Shown here one piece after another: positions 36,101-53,825 of a stretch of DNA of 64,000 nucleotides (within the stretch, counting starts at the first letter, position 1; every line of letters starts with the position of its first letter). This stretch comes from Leucogyrophana mollusca. Its lineage: Eukaryota > Basidiomycota > Agaricomycetes > Boletales. A model generated the notes under the pieces. That model had not been told where the DNA came from. It saw only the letters and a list, made by a program, of their open reading frames with translations, and did no database searches. The DNA lies in contig MU266393.1 of assembly GCA_021014945.1 (NCBI GenBank), forward strand, positions 1-64,000. Reading direction: 5' to 3'. The position numbers and the translations under genes were made by a program.

Positions 36101-36762
36101 GGCCCCTCGATCACGGCTGACTATCACAACTGCTCATATTTCCTCTCCCAAGATTCAACTGTTATACCCGGAAAGGTCACAGCGAAGGTATCCCTTCGCA
36201 TTGTTCCAGACCAGGACCTCGATACCATCGCGAATGGGTTGGTGGGGCATATGAACTCTTCTTTTAACGAACTTCAGTCGCCCAACAAACTCAAGGTGAT
36301 GATTCCTTTCCTTGTTCGCGACCATCCCGCTTGAACCCCATCACAGATCACGATTGATCACAAGGCCGACTGGTGGCTTGGCAATCTTAATGACCCATGG
36401 TTTAAAGCTCTAGAGACTGCGGTGCACGATGAATGGGGTGTTCAGCCCCTGCGCATCAGGGAAGGCGGGGTAAGCGATCATTTCATTGCGCCCGTCCCCT
36501 CCCTTACCCTTTATGTCACAGTCCATCCCATCGATACCCTGCTTGGAGAAAGTGTTCGGATGTCATGCCCTCCACTTGCCCTTAGGGCAGAGTACCGTGA
36601 GTCCGGGGTCTCCTGTCTTCTACTGAGGTTCTCATGGTGCCGGGTTAGGACCAAGCTCATTTGCCAAACGAGCGCATATCTCTTTCGAACCTCCGACGTG
36701 GAAAATCTGTGGTTGAACGTTTCTTGACGACAGTCGCGAACACCAATATGGCGGCCCCTTGA
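33101..36762 (+). CDS. DUG2: Dug2-type WD40-M20 peptidase (glutathione degradation)
   Basis: The start MPAAQQIIPHRTL at 33101 is spliced to LLHSLGDENKSVLSL. The N-terminal half forms WD40 blades (VWDKHTFALKATLRGHTG, VTGSGDETVKLWS, AGCQDGYVKVFD, VSGANDGFINVWD). The C-terminal half is an M20 metallopeptidase with metal-binding landmarks YGHYDV, GRGVTDNKGP, EGEEETGS and DLHSGVEGG, followed by REGGSIP near the end. It stops at the TGA at 36760-36762. This WD40-M20 fusion is diagnostic of Dug2, the scaffold partner of the Dug1/Dug3 complex that hydrolyses glutathione in fungi independently of gamma-glutamyl transpeptidase. All catalytic landmarks are present, so it looks functional. Some of its many short introns were only approximately placed. 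Confidence 0.9.
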
Positions 36763-37073
36763 ACTCTGGATGTCGTGCAGGGTCTCCCCCACCATCCGAG
36801 TTCTCGGTCTGCATGGTATCTTCCCTCACCATGGCTTTTGTTATCATTCCTCCTGTTGCATCTTTAGAAACGTTCTCGTCTTTCTTTCTAGACTACTTGA
36901 TTCTATAATGCGATGCTCCTGTTCAGTTACGGCTTTCCGCCGGGTCCCTGCACCAAATTTAGCAGGTACAGAAGATCACGATCTCTATTAGCAGCAGGTC
37001 ATGCCAGTCACGGTGGACGTCGTTGCAAGGGCCTGAGTGAAATTTGTCTCGAGATTCCCTCTTCTTCTCTATC

Positions 37074-38720
37074 ATGTCAACCCCAGCAGGTGATCAAAAA
37101 GTAGTTCGCTTGTACCCTCCGTCGTATGACATCCGTGTCGAAACAACGGCCATACCCCAGTCAGTGTATTGTTATCTTCTAATGTGATACACTTTCCCTA
37201 AACAATGGCGATATTAGGATCGAACACCCTGACGATGCGATCGTCAAGATCAAAGTTCATCTCCCTCACCTACGCTTCGAAATTTGTACTCAGACGGACT
37301 GTAGCTTGCTGGACTCTGCGGAAGCGACCTCCATACATACCGGGGAACCGAAAGTGTAACAACACAGTAAGCCTTCAGAATGGAGTCCACTTACCTGTCA
37401 CGGCGTTGATTAGGACCCTTTTATCCGCGCCCCCATAGTTTCATCTGTGGACATGAGTTCGTCGGCCACGTCGTCGCTTTGGGTGCAAGCTTCCATGCTG
37501 GGGTTACTGGCCGTCCGACTTTGTACTCGACTCTGCAAATCGGGGACAAGGTGGTCTCTCCTTTCACAGTTTCTTGCGGAGAGTGCCAGTGCGTGACTTA
37601 GTGCAATACTCAGCCTTGATTCGCGCTTCCTGATCGAGTCGGTTTCTAGCTTCTGCCGGATTGGGTTTACCTCTCGGTGTGAAGAGAGTCGCCTCTTTGG
37701 TACGGCAGTGACAGCTGGTGGTCAAGCACAGTATGTTCGCGTGCCGCGTGCGGGAGGGACACTGTACCGTCTTAGCGATATCAGCGCTGGGGCAGCGGGC
37801 CAGGAGCACCTTGGCAAGGAAGCTATCGCAAAATTGGCAGACAGCTCTCTGCTCTTGCTGTGCGACATCTTACCTACAGGCGTGTTCGCCGCCTTCCAGG
37901 CACTGAATCACCCCAAGACCCTGCCGATGACCACATCGCTGCCCTACCCCCTTAGCTCTAGCGCTACAAATGTCGCTTCAGACATATCCGCTTTACATGC
38001 CCAGGACACAGTCGTCACCGTCGCTGTTGTGGGGCTCGGCCCTGTGGGGTTGGTGAGTGCAATTAGCTTATATTTGAATGTCCCTTTCATCCGAGGAATT
38101 GAAACGAAAATAGTGCGCCTGTGTCAGTCTTATTGAAATGCTTGTCTCGCGCGGCTTGCAATTCCGCGTTGTCGCCATTGATCCTACAGAGTCGCGGCGG
38201 GCCAAGATGGCTGCCATATACTCAAAGATCTCTGACAAACAAGATCAGTTTGCTGTTGCGACGATTGAGGAAGGCAAGGCCATTGTCAAGAAGTGGACCA
38301 ACGGTATTGGGTGCAATGCCGTCTTAGAGGTCAGCCCCTGATAGCATCCTCTCGCTGATGTGATTCCCATTCATGATGTTGCAGGTTGTTGGAAATAACA
38401 GTGCTCTTGCTCTGTCTTATGAGTTAGTGCGACCTTTTGGGTGCATCAACTCTGTCGGAGTCCATGGAGAGCCTCAAGTGCCATACAAAGGTCGGGAGCT
38501 CTATGACAAGAATGTTTCCATGGATTTTGGCCGCTGTCCTGTTCGTGCGATGTTTCCTATGGCGCTAGACATACTACTGAAAAGGCAAGATGTCTTCGGG
38601 GCGGTCGGAGGTGACGCCAGCTTGGTTGAGAAGATCGTCAGCATCGATGAGGCGAAGGAGAGCTATGATCTATTTGACAAGGGAAAGTGCGGCAAAGTCC
38701 TCTTTGACCCTTGGGTGTGA
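37074..38720 (+). CDS. Zinc-dependent alcohol dehydrogenase (MDR superfamily)
   Basis: The start MSTPAGDQKVVRLY at 37074 is joined by introns (including 37255-37304) to LAGLCGSDLHTYRG, FICGHEFVGHVV and CGEC. These are the catalytic-zinc Cys, the GHE motif and part of the structural-zinc Cys cluster of medium-chain dehydrogenases. The Rossmann part has VAVVGLGPVGL (GxGxxG), then EMLVSRGLQFRVVAIDP, and the protein ends in GKVLFDPWV. The family oxidises alcohols or reduces aldehydes with NAD(P); I cannot name the substrate. The gene looks intact. It sits between Dug2 and Smc3, both unrelated. Confidence 0.82.
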
Positions 38721-39011
38721 GGGAGAAGTTATTTACATGTATTATTAATGTTTGGCTCTCTATGGCGTTTACGCAACGAATGCAAGTTGGGGTCGATGCG
38801 GGAGATTGTCACCTCGTCTGTCATTGTCAAGGAGGTCACCAAAGTCACGATCGTCACGGGTCATGTGATGTGACATACTTCCGATGCTCGTCACGCGTGT
38901 GGCCTTTGAGGCTGGCGCGAGCACCAGTGGCAGGACTGCCCAAACTTGTTTCTCGACTCTGCCTCTTTCGTTAGTCCTGCAGCTGGTCGTTCCTGCTAAA
39001 CACGGACAAAG

Positions 39012-44148
<5,137 letters not shown>

Positions 44149-44854
44149 ATGGCCACCACCAAGACAACGAAGGGTAAGGCAGCGGGTGAGTCCTGATTAC
44201 GTCTCGTAGCTCGCTGCACGTCCTAACACATGCATCCCAGCTGGAAAGGGTGCAGCATCCAAAGATGCCAAGGCCAAGGCCGCCAAAAAAGCCGCACTGC
44301 AGGGCGCACACTCGCATTCATCGCGGAAGACGCGCTACTCCGTCAGCTTCCACCGTCCAAAGACCCTCAGACTTCCCCGTGACCCCAAGTACCCCCGCAA
44401 ATCGGTCCCTCACGCCCCTAGAATGGATCAGTTCCGGACTATTGTTTCGTGCGTGGCTTCATCCAGCATGGGTTACGGTCTCGTAGAGCTGACTTTATGG
44501 GCTGCAGACCGCTGAACACGGAGTCTGCGATGAAGAAAATTGAGGAGCACAACACACTCGTGTTCATTGTCGACATCAAGTCGAACAAGCGCCAAATCAA
44601 GGACGCAGTGAAGAAGTTGTACGATGTCCAAGCCGCCAAAATCAACACTCTCATCCGGTGAGTCGCCTATCTGCGATGCCCCTGTTTCCAGGGCGCTGAT
44701 TGACTTCGCGTCAGACCTGATGGCAAGAAGAAGGCATATGTCCGATTGACGGCTGACCACGATGCTTTGGATGTCGCAAACAAGGTGAGCTTTGCCACTT
44801 TCACGTGTGTCAATGACTCCGGCGCTCATGTGTGTTTAGATTGGTTTCATCTAA
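44149..44854 (+). CDS. 60S ribosomal protein uL23 (L23a/L25)
   Basis: The start [13 protein letters not shown] is followed by a basic extension ([15 protein letters not shown]) and the uL23 core: [70 protein letters not shown]. The last exon encodes only IGFI and the TAA at 44854. Five exons are visible with canonical introns; the first donor follows 44185. uL23 sits at the peptide exit tunnel and docks the signal recognition particle and the nascent-chain complex. The protein has family-typical length and sequence. Confidence 0.95.
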
Positions 44855-45537
44855 ATCGATCATGGTTGCGTTTTCTATGTCTTGGGGTTGCCTACTATAA
44901 TCACGTCGTGTATGCCCACCGCCATGTTTTTTTTCATGCTACAACATAAGATATGCATGTCCCTGTGTTTGAGCAAGCGCCCTGAGCTGTCGAAGCTTTG
45001 AGGCGTCGTAGCAACCCCGAATTGGCTCAGTTCAGGATGTGGTTCCATGGTTACGTGCCCTAGCCCGAACCTCCCAATTTTCAAAGCTCTCTGGGCTGCT
45101 CAATGCCCGGATAATGTGTAGAGCATCGCAGCGCACTGGTATATAGCGAACAGAGTATTTTCTGAGCGTGCCCATGGCCTAGAACCAGGGATTTATGGGG
45201 GGAATGCGAGACGTAAGATATTGCGGAAATGGCACCGTGTGATCGCTGTTGATTGAGCTGTAGCTGAGCCCGATCGTTTGTCTTTCCAGTCCTTTGTCTT
45301 TTTCCCCTTCGTCGTTCTCGTCTTTTCTGGTTTTCTCGTTTCGACACTTGACGGTGAGCATTCAACAAAGCTCAGGTCCGCCCTGCGTCGTGTCGCCCGA
45401 AACCCAACAATTATTTTGTTGAAAGCCATACTCTGACTTTGCTCTTTGGAGCAAAAACGCACACTCGTTCACTCTAGCGGACGCCCTTGCCGCGTCTAGC
45501 TGTCCTTGCTATCCAGCAGTATCATATCTCGCGTCCT
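44855..45537. promoter_or_regulatory. Intergenic region with pyrimidine-rich promoter tract
   Basis: About 680 bp without a gene. A strongly pyrimidine-rich run at about 45279-45345 precedes the Msb2-like start by some 200 bp. CT-rich tracts near transcription starts are common in strongly expressed filamentous fungal genes. No TATA box is obvious. Confidence 0.5.
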
Positions 45538-48370
45538 ATGTATTGCTCTATCTATTCTCTCTTACTCTCTGTCCTCGCTTCCTCTCTCGTCTTCCCCGTC
45601 AATGCCAAGCACTCTTCGTCCTCCCTCTCTCACGCAAGACGCTCTTTATCCTTAAAGAACAGAGCACCCGATGACGGCCTGCTTGGCGGCGTTGGCGGTG
45701 TACTTGGTATGTTTTTATACCATCCATGGCCGTGTCCGCTCTATCTAACCGTGCCGGCTTCTTTTTGCGCGTTTTGCGCGTTCGATCAGGCGGAGTTGGC
45801 AGTGACGGTGGTGGTCTGCTCGGTGGTGTAGGTAGCATTGTTGGGCTTGGAGGTCCAGATTCCTCAGGACATTCAGGAACTTCCTCTGGAACATCGTCTG
45901 TCCTTCCCGCGAGTTCAACCACAGCCGGCAGCTCTTCCTCGACGACAACTCAGTCCACCGCTTCTACGACTCAGTCCACCGCTTCCTCCAGTGCAACAAC
46001 ATCTTCCTGTGATGGACTTTTGGGTCTCGGGGTTGGTTGTCCGCCTCCCACAACTAGTTCTGGCTGTGATGGATTATTGGGTCTTGGCATCGGTTGCCCT
46101 CCCCCGTCTTCGTCCTCATCGACGCCCACTGGTCAGTCTTCATCCTCGCCATCCGCTTCAGCCTCAGCCTCTGCTCCCCCTACCACTTCGTCGTGTGACG
46201 GTCTTCTTGGGCTCGGCATTGGTTGCCCTCCGCCCTCGTCGAGTACTCCTGCATCCTCATCAACTGCTAGCCAAGATTCCACCATAACTGCTCCGCCTTC
46301 GGGAACGCCTACGTCTTCGTCTCCCCCAGCAACTACCAGTTCTTCGTGCGATGGTCTTTTGGGCCTTGGTATTGGTTGCCCACCGCCTTCGTCCTCCAGC
46401 TCTTCGTGTGATGGACTTTTAGGCCTTGGCCTTGGTTGCCCAGCATCAAGTAGTACTCCATCAAGTAGCCAGTCATCGGGCGCTTCAACAGCCTCAGCGC
46501 CCCCCACTACAACAACCGCATGTAGCGGGCTCTTGGGACTAGGTATCGGTTGCCCGCCTGCATCCAGCTCCTCGAGTGCACCTGGAGGATCGTCCTCTGC
46601 ACCTGCCACTTCCTCCCAATGTAATGGTCTTTTAGGTTTGGGTATCGGCTGTCCCCCTCCATCGACGTCGAGCAGTGCACCAGGAGGATCTTCTTCCGCG
46701 TCTCCTACCACCTCCCAGTGTAATGGTCTTTTAGGTTTGGGTATCGGTTGTCCCCCTCCATCGACGTCGAGCAGTGCACCAGGAGAATCTTCTTCCGCGT
46801 CTCCCACCACCTCCCAGTGCAACGGACTTTTGGGACTCGGAATCGGATGCCCTGCCCCGTCGACGTCAAGCACTCAATCTGGAGGATCTGCTACCCCCAC
46901 TACCTCCCAATGCAACGGACTGCTGGGACTAGGGATTGGGTGCCCACCCCCATCGACGACGACCAGCCAAAGTGGAGGGTCCGCAGCTCCTACCACCTCC
47001 CAGTGCAGCGGGCTACTGGGGCTGGGCATTGGTTGCCCCGCGCCAACTACTTCACAATGGACTCCTCCGGGCAACAGCAGTACTACTACCACGAGCGGAT
47101 GCGGTCTATTGGGTGGTATATTGGGCTGCCCGTGAGTCTAGAAACAATTTTAATTCAAATTGCTGCGATTAACAAACTTGTTGAAGGTCCTCTGCAACCT
47201 CGTCTACCGCGTCCTCGACCATTATTAGCTTTCCTAGTGGCAACAGCACTACAATGCACAAGACAATGACGACCACTTCGGCCCCTTCAACTTCCACGTC
47301 CGTTGACACGAACTACAACTACCTGTCCACCATTTCCTCCCTGCTCCTCAACTCCGTCCCGACCACCGCCGCTCACACGATGTCGGACCCGGATCAGGCG
47401 GAGACGACGCACTCCCTTGCATCTGCCGCACCCACTGCCGCACCAAGTGCACCTCCGCTGCCCAGCAACCTACCGAGAGTCATCCTCCCCCAGCCCCAGC
47501 TGAACACGAGCACACTGCCATCTAATGATGAGATGATCAGTGTACTCTTCAATCAATCTTTGAATTGGGAGTGGGTTGCCACAAGCAGTGACACTCCAGG
47601 CCAGATATTCGAATACTTCCCTCAGGTCATTGCCACTGCCCTTGGTATCAGCGGTACGCTCTCTTCTCATCCCGCTCGGGCTAAACTTACGCATCCACGC
47701 AGCTTCGAGCGTATACAACTATGAACTGCTGGTATATGAACCGCTATCTTACTCCGGACCCAGTGACTCCGCTCAGCTAGGAACGATCTGGCAGGGTTAT
47801 ATACCCCAGGCCAATGTACAGACCCTGGCTAGCTTAATTTCGAACCAGAAATCGAGCTTCTACACTGGACAGGGTGATCCCATAGCCTCCACCCTCGCGG
47901 CCTGCGTCGACCCTAGTCTTGACCTGGAGTCCATGTCTGGGCCGACGCCGGGTGGTGACAGTGGTAATTCCTCGAACGGCAATTCCGGAAAAGTTCGACA
48001 AGACGCCATCATTGGAGTTGTGAGCTCCCTCGGAGCGATCGCCCTCCTTGTACTCGCCTATGTTGTCTACAGGTCTCTCAAACGCCGCCGTGAGCTTGCA
48101 CATAGGCGTCTGTCTGATCCAGATGGCGCAGCACCCGAGGGTCTGGCAGGTGCTCGCCCTGATGGCCAGGAGTTCGATCGTGACAGCGTTGGGGGGCAAC
48201 GTAGGCGGAGTTTCTACTACGCGGAAGATAGTTTGCGAGGGTATCAGGGCGTCAGGTCTGACGAAGATGCCTACGACCATCACGTCAGCACAGGAATGAG
48301 AGAACGTCGCGCTGTAAACACTGGTGTCATTTCTGCTCCAATCCTTCGGGAGAGTAGTATGAACTGGTAA
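45538..48370 (+). CDS. Msb2-like transmembrane signalling mucin with Cys-pair repeats
   Basis: Exons: 45538-45706, 45790-47131, 47187-47653 and 47703-48370. The N-terminus (MYCSIYSLLLSVLASSLVF) is a signal peptide. A Ser/Thr-rich mucin region then holds twelve copies of C-[DNS]-GLLGLG-[IVL]-GCP, the last degenerate (CGLLGGILGCP), separated by Ser/Thr/Pro linkers. After it comes a folded domain (LNWEWVATSSD, QIFEYFPQVIATALGIS, WQGYIPQANV) resembling the membrane-proximal domain of Msb2-family osmosensors, one transmembrane helix (AIIGVVSSLGAIALLVLAYV) and a basic/acidic cytoplasmic tail of about 110 residues. Msb2-type mucins signal through Cdc42 and MAP kinases in surface sensing and filamentous growth. 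The Msb2 link rests on architecture and the membrane-proximal pattern; the repeats are unlike any I know in that family. Confidence 0.6.
45990..47130 (+). repeat. Twelve-copy Cys-pair repeat array (coding)
   Basis: The units each encode C-x-GLLGLGxGCP with Ser/Thr/Pro linkers of 3-45 residues. Copies 7-9 (about 46.6-46.85 kb) are near-identical 99-nt tandem units at the DNA level, so this segment expanded recently, whereas the earlier copies have diverged linkers. The cysteine spacing within a unit is constant in copies 1-11. Confidence 0.9.
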
Positions 48371-48987
48371 TCCTTCGTGTCTGCGACTTAAAATCCCCCA
48401 CCCGCCTTACAACCACTTCCCTCGTACCGGTATCTCGACACTACTCATTGGATTCCGATTCCCTCTCCCCCTTCTTTCTCGCTGTTGGGTTCTTGTTGGA
48501 GAGAGCTATTTATGCAATTCTAGAGGCCAAAGTAGTGACGGAACTGGCTCGTTCGGCGGCAGTAACCCAACATCGATAATTCTTGTCTGATTTCACTGCT
48601 ACTACTACTCATGTGTGCTTCTTTTACAACGGCTGGCCTGCACTCACCTTCTCGCGGTATACATTTTTGCTCCCGATGTATATTGCTCGGAAATGCTTCA
48701 TCCCTTCTGCGAATACCCCAGGATAAAGTTGTTTTCTTGTTGCTTTATTTTTTGTTTTAGTTGGTTACTGTGTGGACTCGATGGACTCGAGTGTTTTGAA
48801 TTCCTATGCCTTATGCTCAACACTCCCCGTCCCGCGATCGACCACACTGATCAGCATACATACACTGACCCGATAAAGGTGCTTGTCTGTTCCAATCAAC
48901 CTTCACAGTGATAGATCAGGGAACCATAAAGCTTGATGGGAATCTAGGGAACTCTCAGGTATATCCAATTGTTGATCTCGCTCTTTC
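48371..48987. other. Convergent intergenic region
   Basis: Holds the 3' ends of the Msb2-like gene and of the epoxide hydrolase gene. Open frames here lack coding character. Confidence 0.55.
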
Positions 48988-50622
48988 CTACAAACCTACT
49001 GAGGCGTAGCCCGCTTTGCCTGGGACAACCCCGTATGCAGGCCCCCCCTTTCCAAACATCTTGCGTAAATCGTCCACCAATTCTTGTGGTTTCTCGTGCG
49101 AAGCAAAGTGACCACCGCGGTCGTGATCAGATTCGAAAACGACCTTTCCGTTTAAGCGTGTCCACCTGAAAAATGAAGAAATGTGGGTCAATCCCTGTGA
49201 GTGTTTGACAGCGAAGAACATACGCCTTTGGTGAGGGAAAGAGTTCTTTGGGGAAGTAGGATATGCCCATGGGTATCGTGGGCGTGTGCGAGGGGCCGAA
49301 TGAACGGTCGTCGTTCTGCGTCGTCTCAAAGTATACGCGGAGAGAGGCAGCCGGCCCAGCGCGGGAAAACCAATACACCGAGATCCACGTCAAGACTGTG
49401 TTAGGGGCCTCGTTAGGAACCTTAGTGTATACCAGTCCGGTAGCGCATTGTAGGCGACTCACTCTCATCGTCATCCCATGGATAGTCATCATCGGCCCAA
49501 ACAACGAGTTTTTCGTATATCCACGCCAGCAGTCCGACGGGACTGTCCGCCAAAGCGTACCCGAGGGTTTGGGGTTGGGTGCTCTGTTGTGCATAGTAAC
49601 CTCTGCCTCGCGCGCTGATAAACTTTGCACGTTCGAGTCCGGCGCGCTCACTCTCAGTGTATGGCGCTACTAGGTGCAGCAGGTAGGACAACGGTGCGTC
49701 AAGGAGGCGTGGCGGTTGGCCGCTAAGTAGGATTCAGTTCACACAGCTTCAAGCGAGGGATTTTAGGCGCACAGGGTATAGTTCGTGTGCCATGCTTTGC
49801 TGTGTTTGCTGCCATAGATCTTGGCGATTTTCCGAGTTATCTGCAGTAAATAAGATTGACGACTCGCCTCTGAGGACACAGAATATTTACCCAGAATCCT
49901 AGATCGCCGCCTTGTGTGACTAGAGACATGTGCCAGTGGCTTTATAGTCCAGGCGCGTTACTGAACTGTAGAGTAAGGGAGGACGTACCATATTCGTGAT
50001 AGCCAAGGGCAAGCATCAATTTATGACCAACCTAGGGATGACGCCCCCGTCTTGGTCGCATGACGGTGTGAGCTGATGCTGGGCGTACCTCTGCATACTG
50101 ACTTGCAGCAAAACCTTGTTTGTTTGGACTCTCGGAGAACCCATATCCTGGCAAACTGAAAGTGACAAAATGGAAGCTGGGATGGTCATGCGACGCGGCC
50201 GTCAACAGCGGTAAGATCTTCCGGGCTTCGAGGAAACATCCCGGCCCTAGTTCTGGGTGTCAAGAATGTGTTGTACGGGTTTCAGTGAGGCGAGTCTTAC
50301 ACCCGTGGACGAACAGAAGTGGGATGGCCTCTAGGACCTGACTTTTCTGATGGATGTAATGGATATTTAGTTGACCAAAGTCCTTCACGTCGATATCCAA
50401 AGTATACATGGGCAATTCGTCGTTGAGAAGTCTTTCGTGCTTGCGCCAGTCGTATTCACTTTTCCACCTGGTCACAAGTCTCTTGATATCAGCGAGCGGG
50501 GCACCGTATTTCCAACCAGCTTCGTCTAGCTCGTCAGGGAAGGTGGTGGCGTCTAGTTTGGCCCGGAGGTTTGACAGCTTTTCCTCTGGTACTGCAATCG
50601 TGAAGGGTGTCGTGGTAGTCAT
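48988..50622 (-). CDS. Epoxide hydrolase (alpha/beta fold, EHN domain)
   Basis: The start [16 protein letters not shown] at 50622 opens an epoxide hydrolase N-terminal domain ([35 protein letters not shown]). The oxyanion motif HGWPG is created by splicing. Nucleophile context [10 protein letters not shown] lies near 49.9 kb, the lid region contains [12 protein letters not shown] and [15 protein letters not shown], and the catalytic His sits in [10 protein letters not shown] near the C-terminus. The gene ends at 48988. Enzymes of this class add water to epoxides, in detoxification or secondary metabolism. All catalytic-triad contexts are visible, so it looks functional. It shares a 309-bp divergent promoter with the OPT transporter. 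Confidence 0.85.
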
Positions 50623-50931
50623 GGCGGTAGTTCGCTATAGGTGTTCTGCCAAAGACCCAAACTTGACAAAAGCGACGCCAACTATCTCCTTGCGTTGTTC
50701 CCTGGTCTGGGTATCAGGAACTGAGAATGGTCTTGGCGGTGACCTCGACCGAATTGCCGACTGTGTATATACACAGTCAGGGATGCTGAGTTAGTTCTTC
50801 GGCTATACGCTGGCGCCCAGTTCCCCCACCGCCGCCCTACCCTCTTCACCAAATCATGTCCTCATTGAAAAAGCCTTTGGTCTGACGGAAGTTCAACTTT
50901 CCCTCTCTCTCTCTATTAAGTATTAACCGCC
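50623..50931. promoter_or_regulatory. Divergent promoter region, epoxide hydrolase / OPT transporter
   Basis: 309 bp lie between two divergent start codons. A CT-dinucleotide run at 50901-50914 lies just upstream of the transporter start, a typical fungal core-promoter feature. Confidence 0.55.
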
Positions 50932-53825
50932 ATGTCCATGTTCGAGCTCACCGGGATGGGTTCCTCCGTATCTGCCAGCTCACAGAAAGTAGACGGTATG
51001 TAGATTCACAGACGGATTATATTTCGCGCCTGGTTCGTAGGATTAATAGTGGAAGCAAACTTATTCCCAGTCGTCGGCCCTCTTCTCATCGATCACTTTG
51101 ATGACCCAAATTTTAACGAAGATGAGGCCGCCCTCGGTATTCTTGGTGCGTTCATAGTATTTGTTTGCTCGCAGCGCGACTCAGTTCGGTTCTTTGCAGA
51201 GGATGACTCGCCATACCCGGAGGTTCGTTCTGCGGTGGCGAACACTGACGACCAATCCATGCCTGTCGGCACGTTTCGTTCGTGGACCATTGGTGGGTAC
51301 ACCTGGGTTCTTGGTTGTTCCACCCCTTGCTTGACTGACCTGACTAGGGTTTATCTGGGCAATCATCATCCCTGCCCTGAACCAATTCTTCTACTTCCGG
51401 TACCCCACTGTCCAGATAACCAGTATCGTTGCTCAGCTACTCTCGTATCCCATGGGTCGCTTTTGGGCACGGGTTATTCCGGACGTAACGATATTTGGTG
51501 TTGCAGTCAACCCTGGCCCCTTTACCATCAAAGAGCACGTCTTAGTAACTATCATGGCTAATGTTGGTTATCCAGCTGCCTATGCCGTGAGTTCTCTCCT
51601 GCATATCTGCGGCGCGTTACGTCAATTACTGGTGCAGATCGACATAATTGCCGTTCAACGGATATACTATCATCAAATTTACAACTTTTCCTGTGAGTGT
51701 GGACTTTTGTAGATCCTTCTGCTTTGGTTTATTCAGTGCCCTTGACGCAGACCAGTGGATGGTGGTTCAGTCAACGCAGCTTATCGGCTTCTCCCTCGGT
51801 GGCATCCTCCGTCGATTTTTGGTTCAGCCTCCGTCAATGAGTACGCGTCCTTTCAGAAACTATCTTGTGAATCTGCTATTCAAAGAAGGTTCCTTTTTTC
51901 GTTTGGTAGTCTGGCCTGCTAACCTCGTCACTTGCGCACTCTTCAACACCCTGCACAGTGCACAGGCTTACAGCTATACCCCTGGTAAACGCGGCGGCAT
52001 TTCTCGCGAGCGATTCTTCGTGTATGTGTTCATCGCCGGGTGTTGCTGGAACATCTTCCCTGGCTACCTATTCCAGGCGCTGAGCTATTTCTCATGGGTT
52101 TGCTGGCTCGTCCCGGAAAACGTTATGGTGAACCAGCTTTTCGGCTACCAGAGCGGACTCGGCATGAGTCTACTGACATTCGACTGGGCACAAATCAGCT
52201 ACATTGGCACTAGTCCTCTCGCTACGCCTTGGTGGGCAGAGGCCAATGTCCTAGCTGGATTTGTGGTTTTCTACTGGATTCTTACGCCTATCCTCTACTA
52301 CACCAACGTTTGGTACGCCGCGTACTTGCCGATGCTCTCCCGCTCCTCCTTCGACAATACTGGGGCTAAATACAATTTCACCGCCATCCTCACCCCCGAA
52401 AACACCCTCAATGTCACAGCCTACAAGGAATACAGCCCGATTTTCCTTTCCGCAACCTTTGCCATGAGCTACGGTTTGACATTCGCTTCAATCACCGCGA
52501 CGATCATGCATGCCATCCTTTTTTTTCGCAAGCAGATTATGGTACTGTCTCGGCGCTCTAGAAGGGAACAGGTCGACATTCATGCACAGCTCATGTCCAA
52601 GTACCGCCAAGTACCTGAGTGGTGGTATGTCGTCGTCTTCGTGATTATGTTTGCCCTTGGCGTCATCAGCATCGAAGTCTGGCCAACTCATTTTCCCGTG
52701 TGGGGCTTTGTCATATCACTGGTCCTTGCCTTGTTATACACAATACCAATCGGCATGATTCAAGCCATAACAAACCAACAGGTCGGCTTGAATGTCCTGA
52801 CGGAGTTAATTGTCGGTTACGCTCTTCCCGGACGCCCTCTTGCCATGATGTTATTCAAAAGTTGGGGCTTCGTCACGTTGTCCCAAGCGTTGCGATTTAC
52901 ATCGGACTTCAAGCTTGGACACTATATGAAGATTCCCCCTCGTACGATGTTCTGGGCACAGATCAGTGCTGGATTTGTTGCAGGGACGGTTCAGCTTGGC
53001 GTGCAAGCTTGGATGTTTTCCAACATCCCTGATATGTGCTCTTCACAGCAGAAGGCTGGGTTCGTCTGCCCCAACGTACAGGTATTTGGCACTGCGTCCG
53101 TCATGGTGCGTTTCTTATGTTCACCTCGGCTATCAAACCAGCTGACTTTCCCCGATGCAGTGGGGTGTTATTGGGCCCGCGCGCCAGTTTTCACCCGGCC
53201 AGATATATCACGGGCTAACATGGTTTTTCCTCCTGGGCGCATTGTGCCCTGTCGGTGCTTGGATTATATCGGTCAAATGGCCAGGCAGCTTCATCCGTTA
53301 CGTGAAGTAAGCTGCCATGTCTATACTGTCTTCTACATGCTGACATATGTGGTTCAGTTTCCCCGTCATATTCGCCGGCACATATCTCATGCCACCCGCC
53401 ACCGCGCTCAACTACGTCCCGTGGGCTATCATAGGGTTTGTCTTTCAGTTCATCATTCGGCGCCGACACTTTTCTTGGTGGATGAAATACAACTGTGAGC
53501 TTCGTCACCCGTCTAAGCGTGTTTGGTTCCATTGCTGATTACGACTTCCACAAAGATGTTCTATCAGCTGCACTCGACTCTGGGGTTGCGATCTCGATAG
53601 TCCTGATCTTTTTCTTTCTACAATATCCCAAAGACGGCACCATCGGCTCTACCACCATCGCAAACTGGTGGGGGAATAACGTATATCTCAACACAGCGGA
53701 TGGGCGGGAGACACCATACCTGCCGGTACCCGACAGTGGCACGTTTGGGCAAGTCCGTCGCACTAGAGGGCGCAGGAGGTGTATCTGACATTTTTATTTT
53801 CGTTGGCAGGCCTGCTATGTGGTAG
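50932..53825 (+). CDS. Oligopeptide transporter, OPT family
   Basis: The start MSMFELTGMGSS at 50932 runs through short introns into DHFDDPNFNEDEAALE and EDDSPYPEVRSAV, the standard OPT N-terminus, then many transmembrane helices (IIIPALNQFFYFRYP, HVLVTIMANVGYPAAYA, RERFFVYVFIAGCCW, LLYTIPIGMIQAITNQQ). The C-terminal part has LNYVPWAIIGFVFQF and WWGNNVYLNTADG. The last intron (53749-53809) uses a GC donor (GG|GCAAGT) and leads to FGPAMW and the TAG at 53825, the family-typical end. OPT proteins import tetra-/pentapeptides or glutathione with protons at the plasma membrane. The sequence appears complete. Confidence 0.9.

Noticed and set aside
46133..46873. 246-codon open frame antisense to the mucin repeats
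   Set aside because: It mirrors the repeat array: low-codon-diversity repeats often leave all frames open. The sense strand has the signal peptide, introns and transmembrane segment.
45990..47130. CRISPR-like array
   Set aside because: The regular repeats are coding, in frame and part of a eukaryotic mucin gene; the spacers are Ser/Thr/Pro codons.
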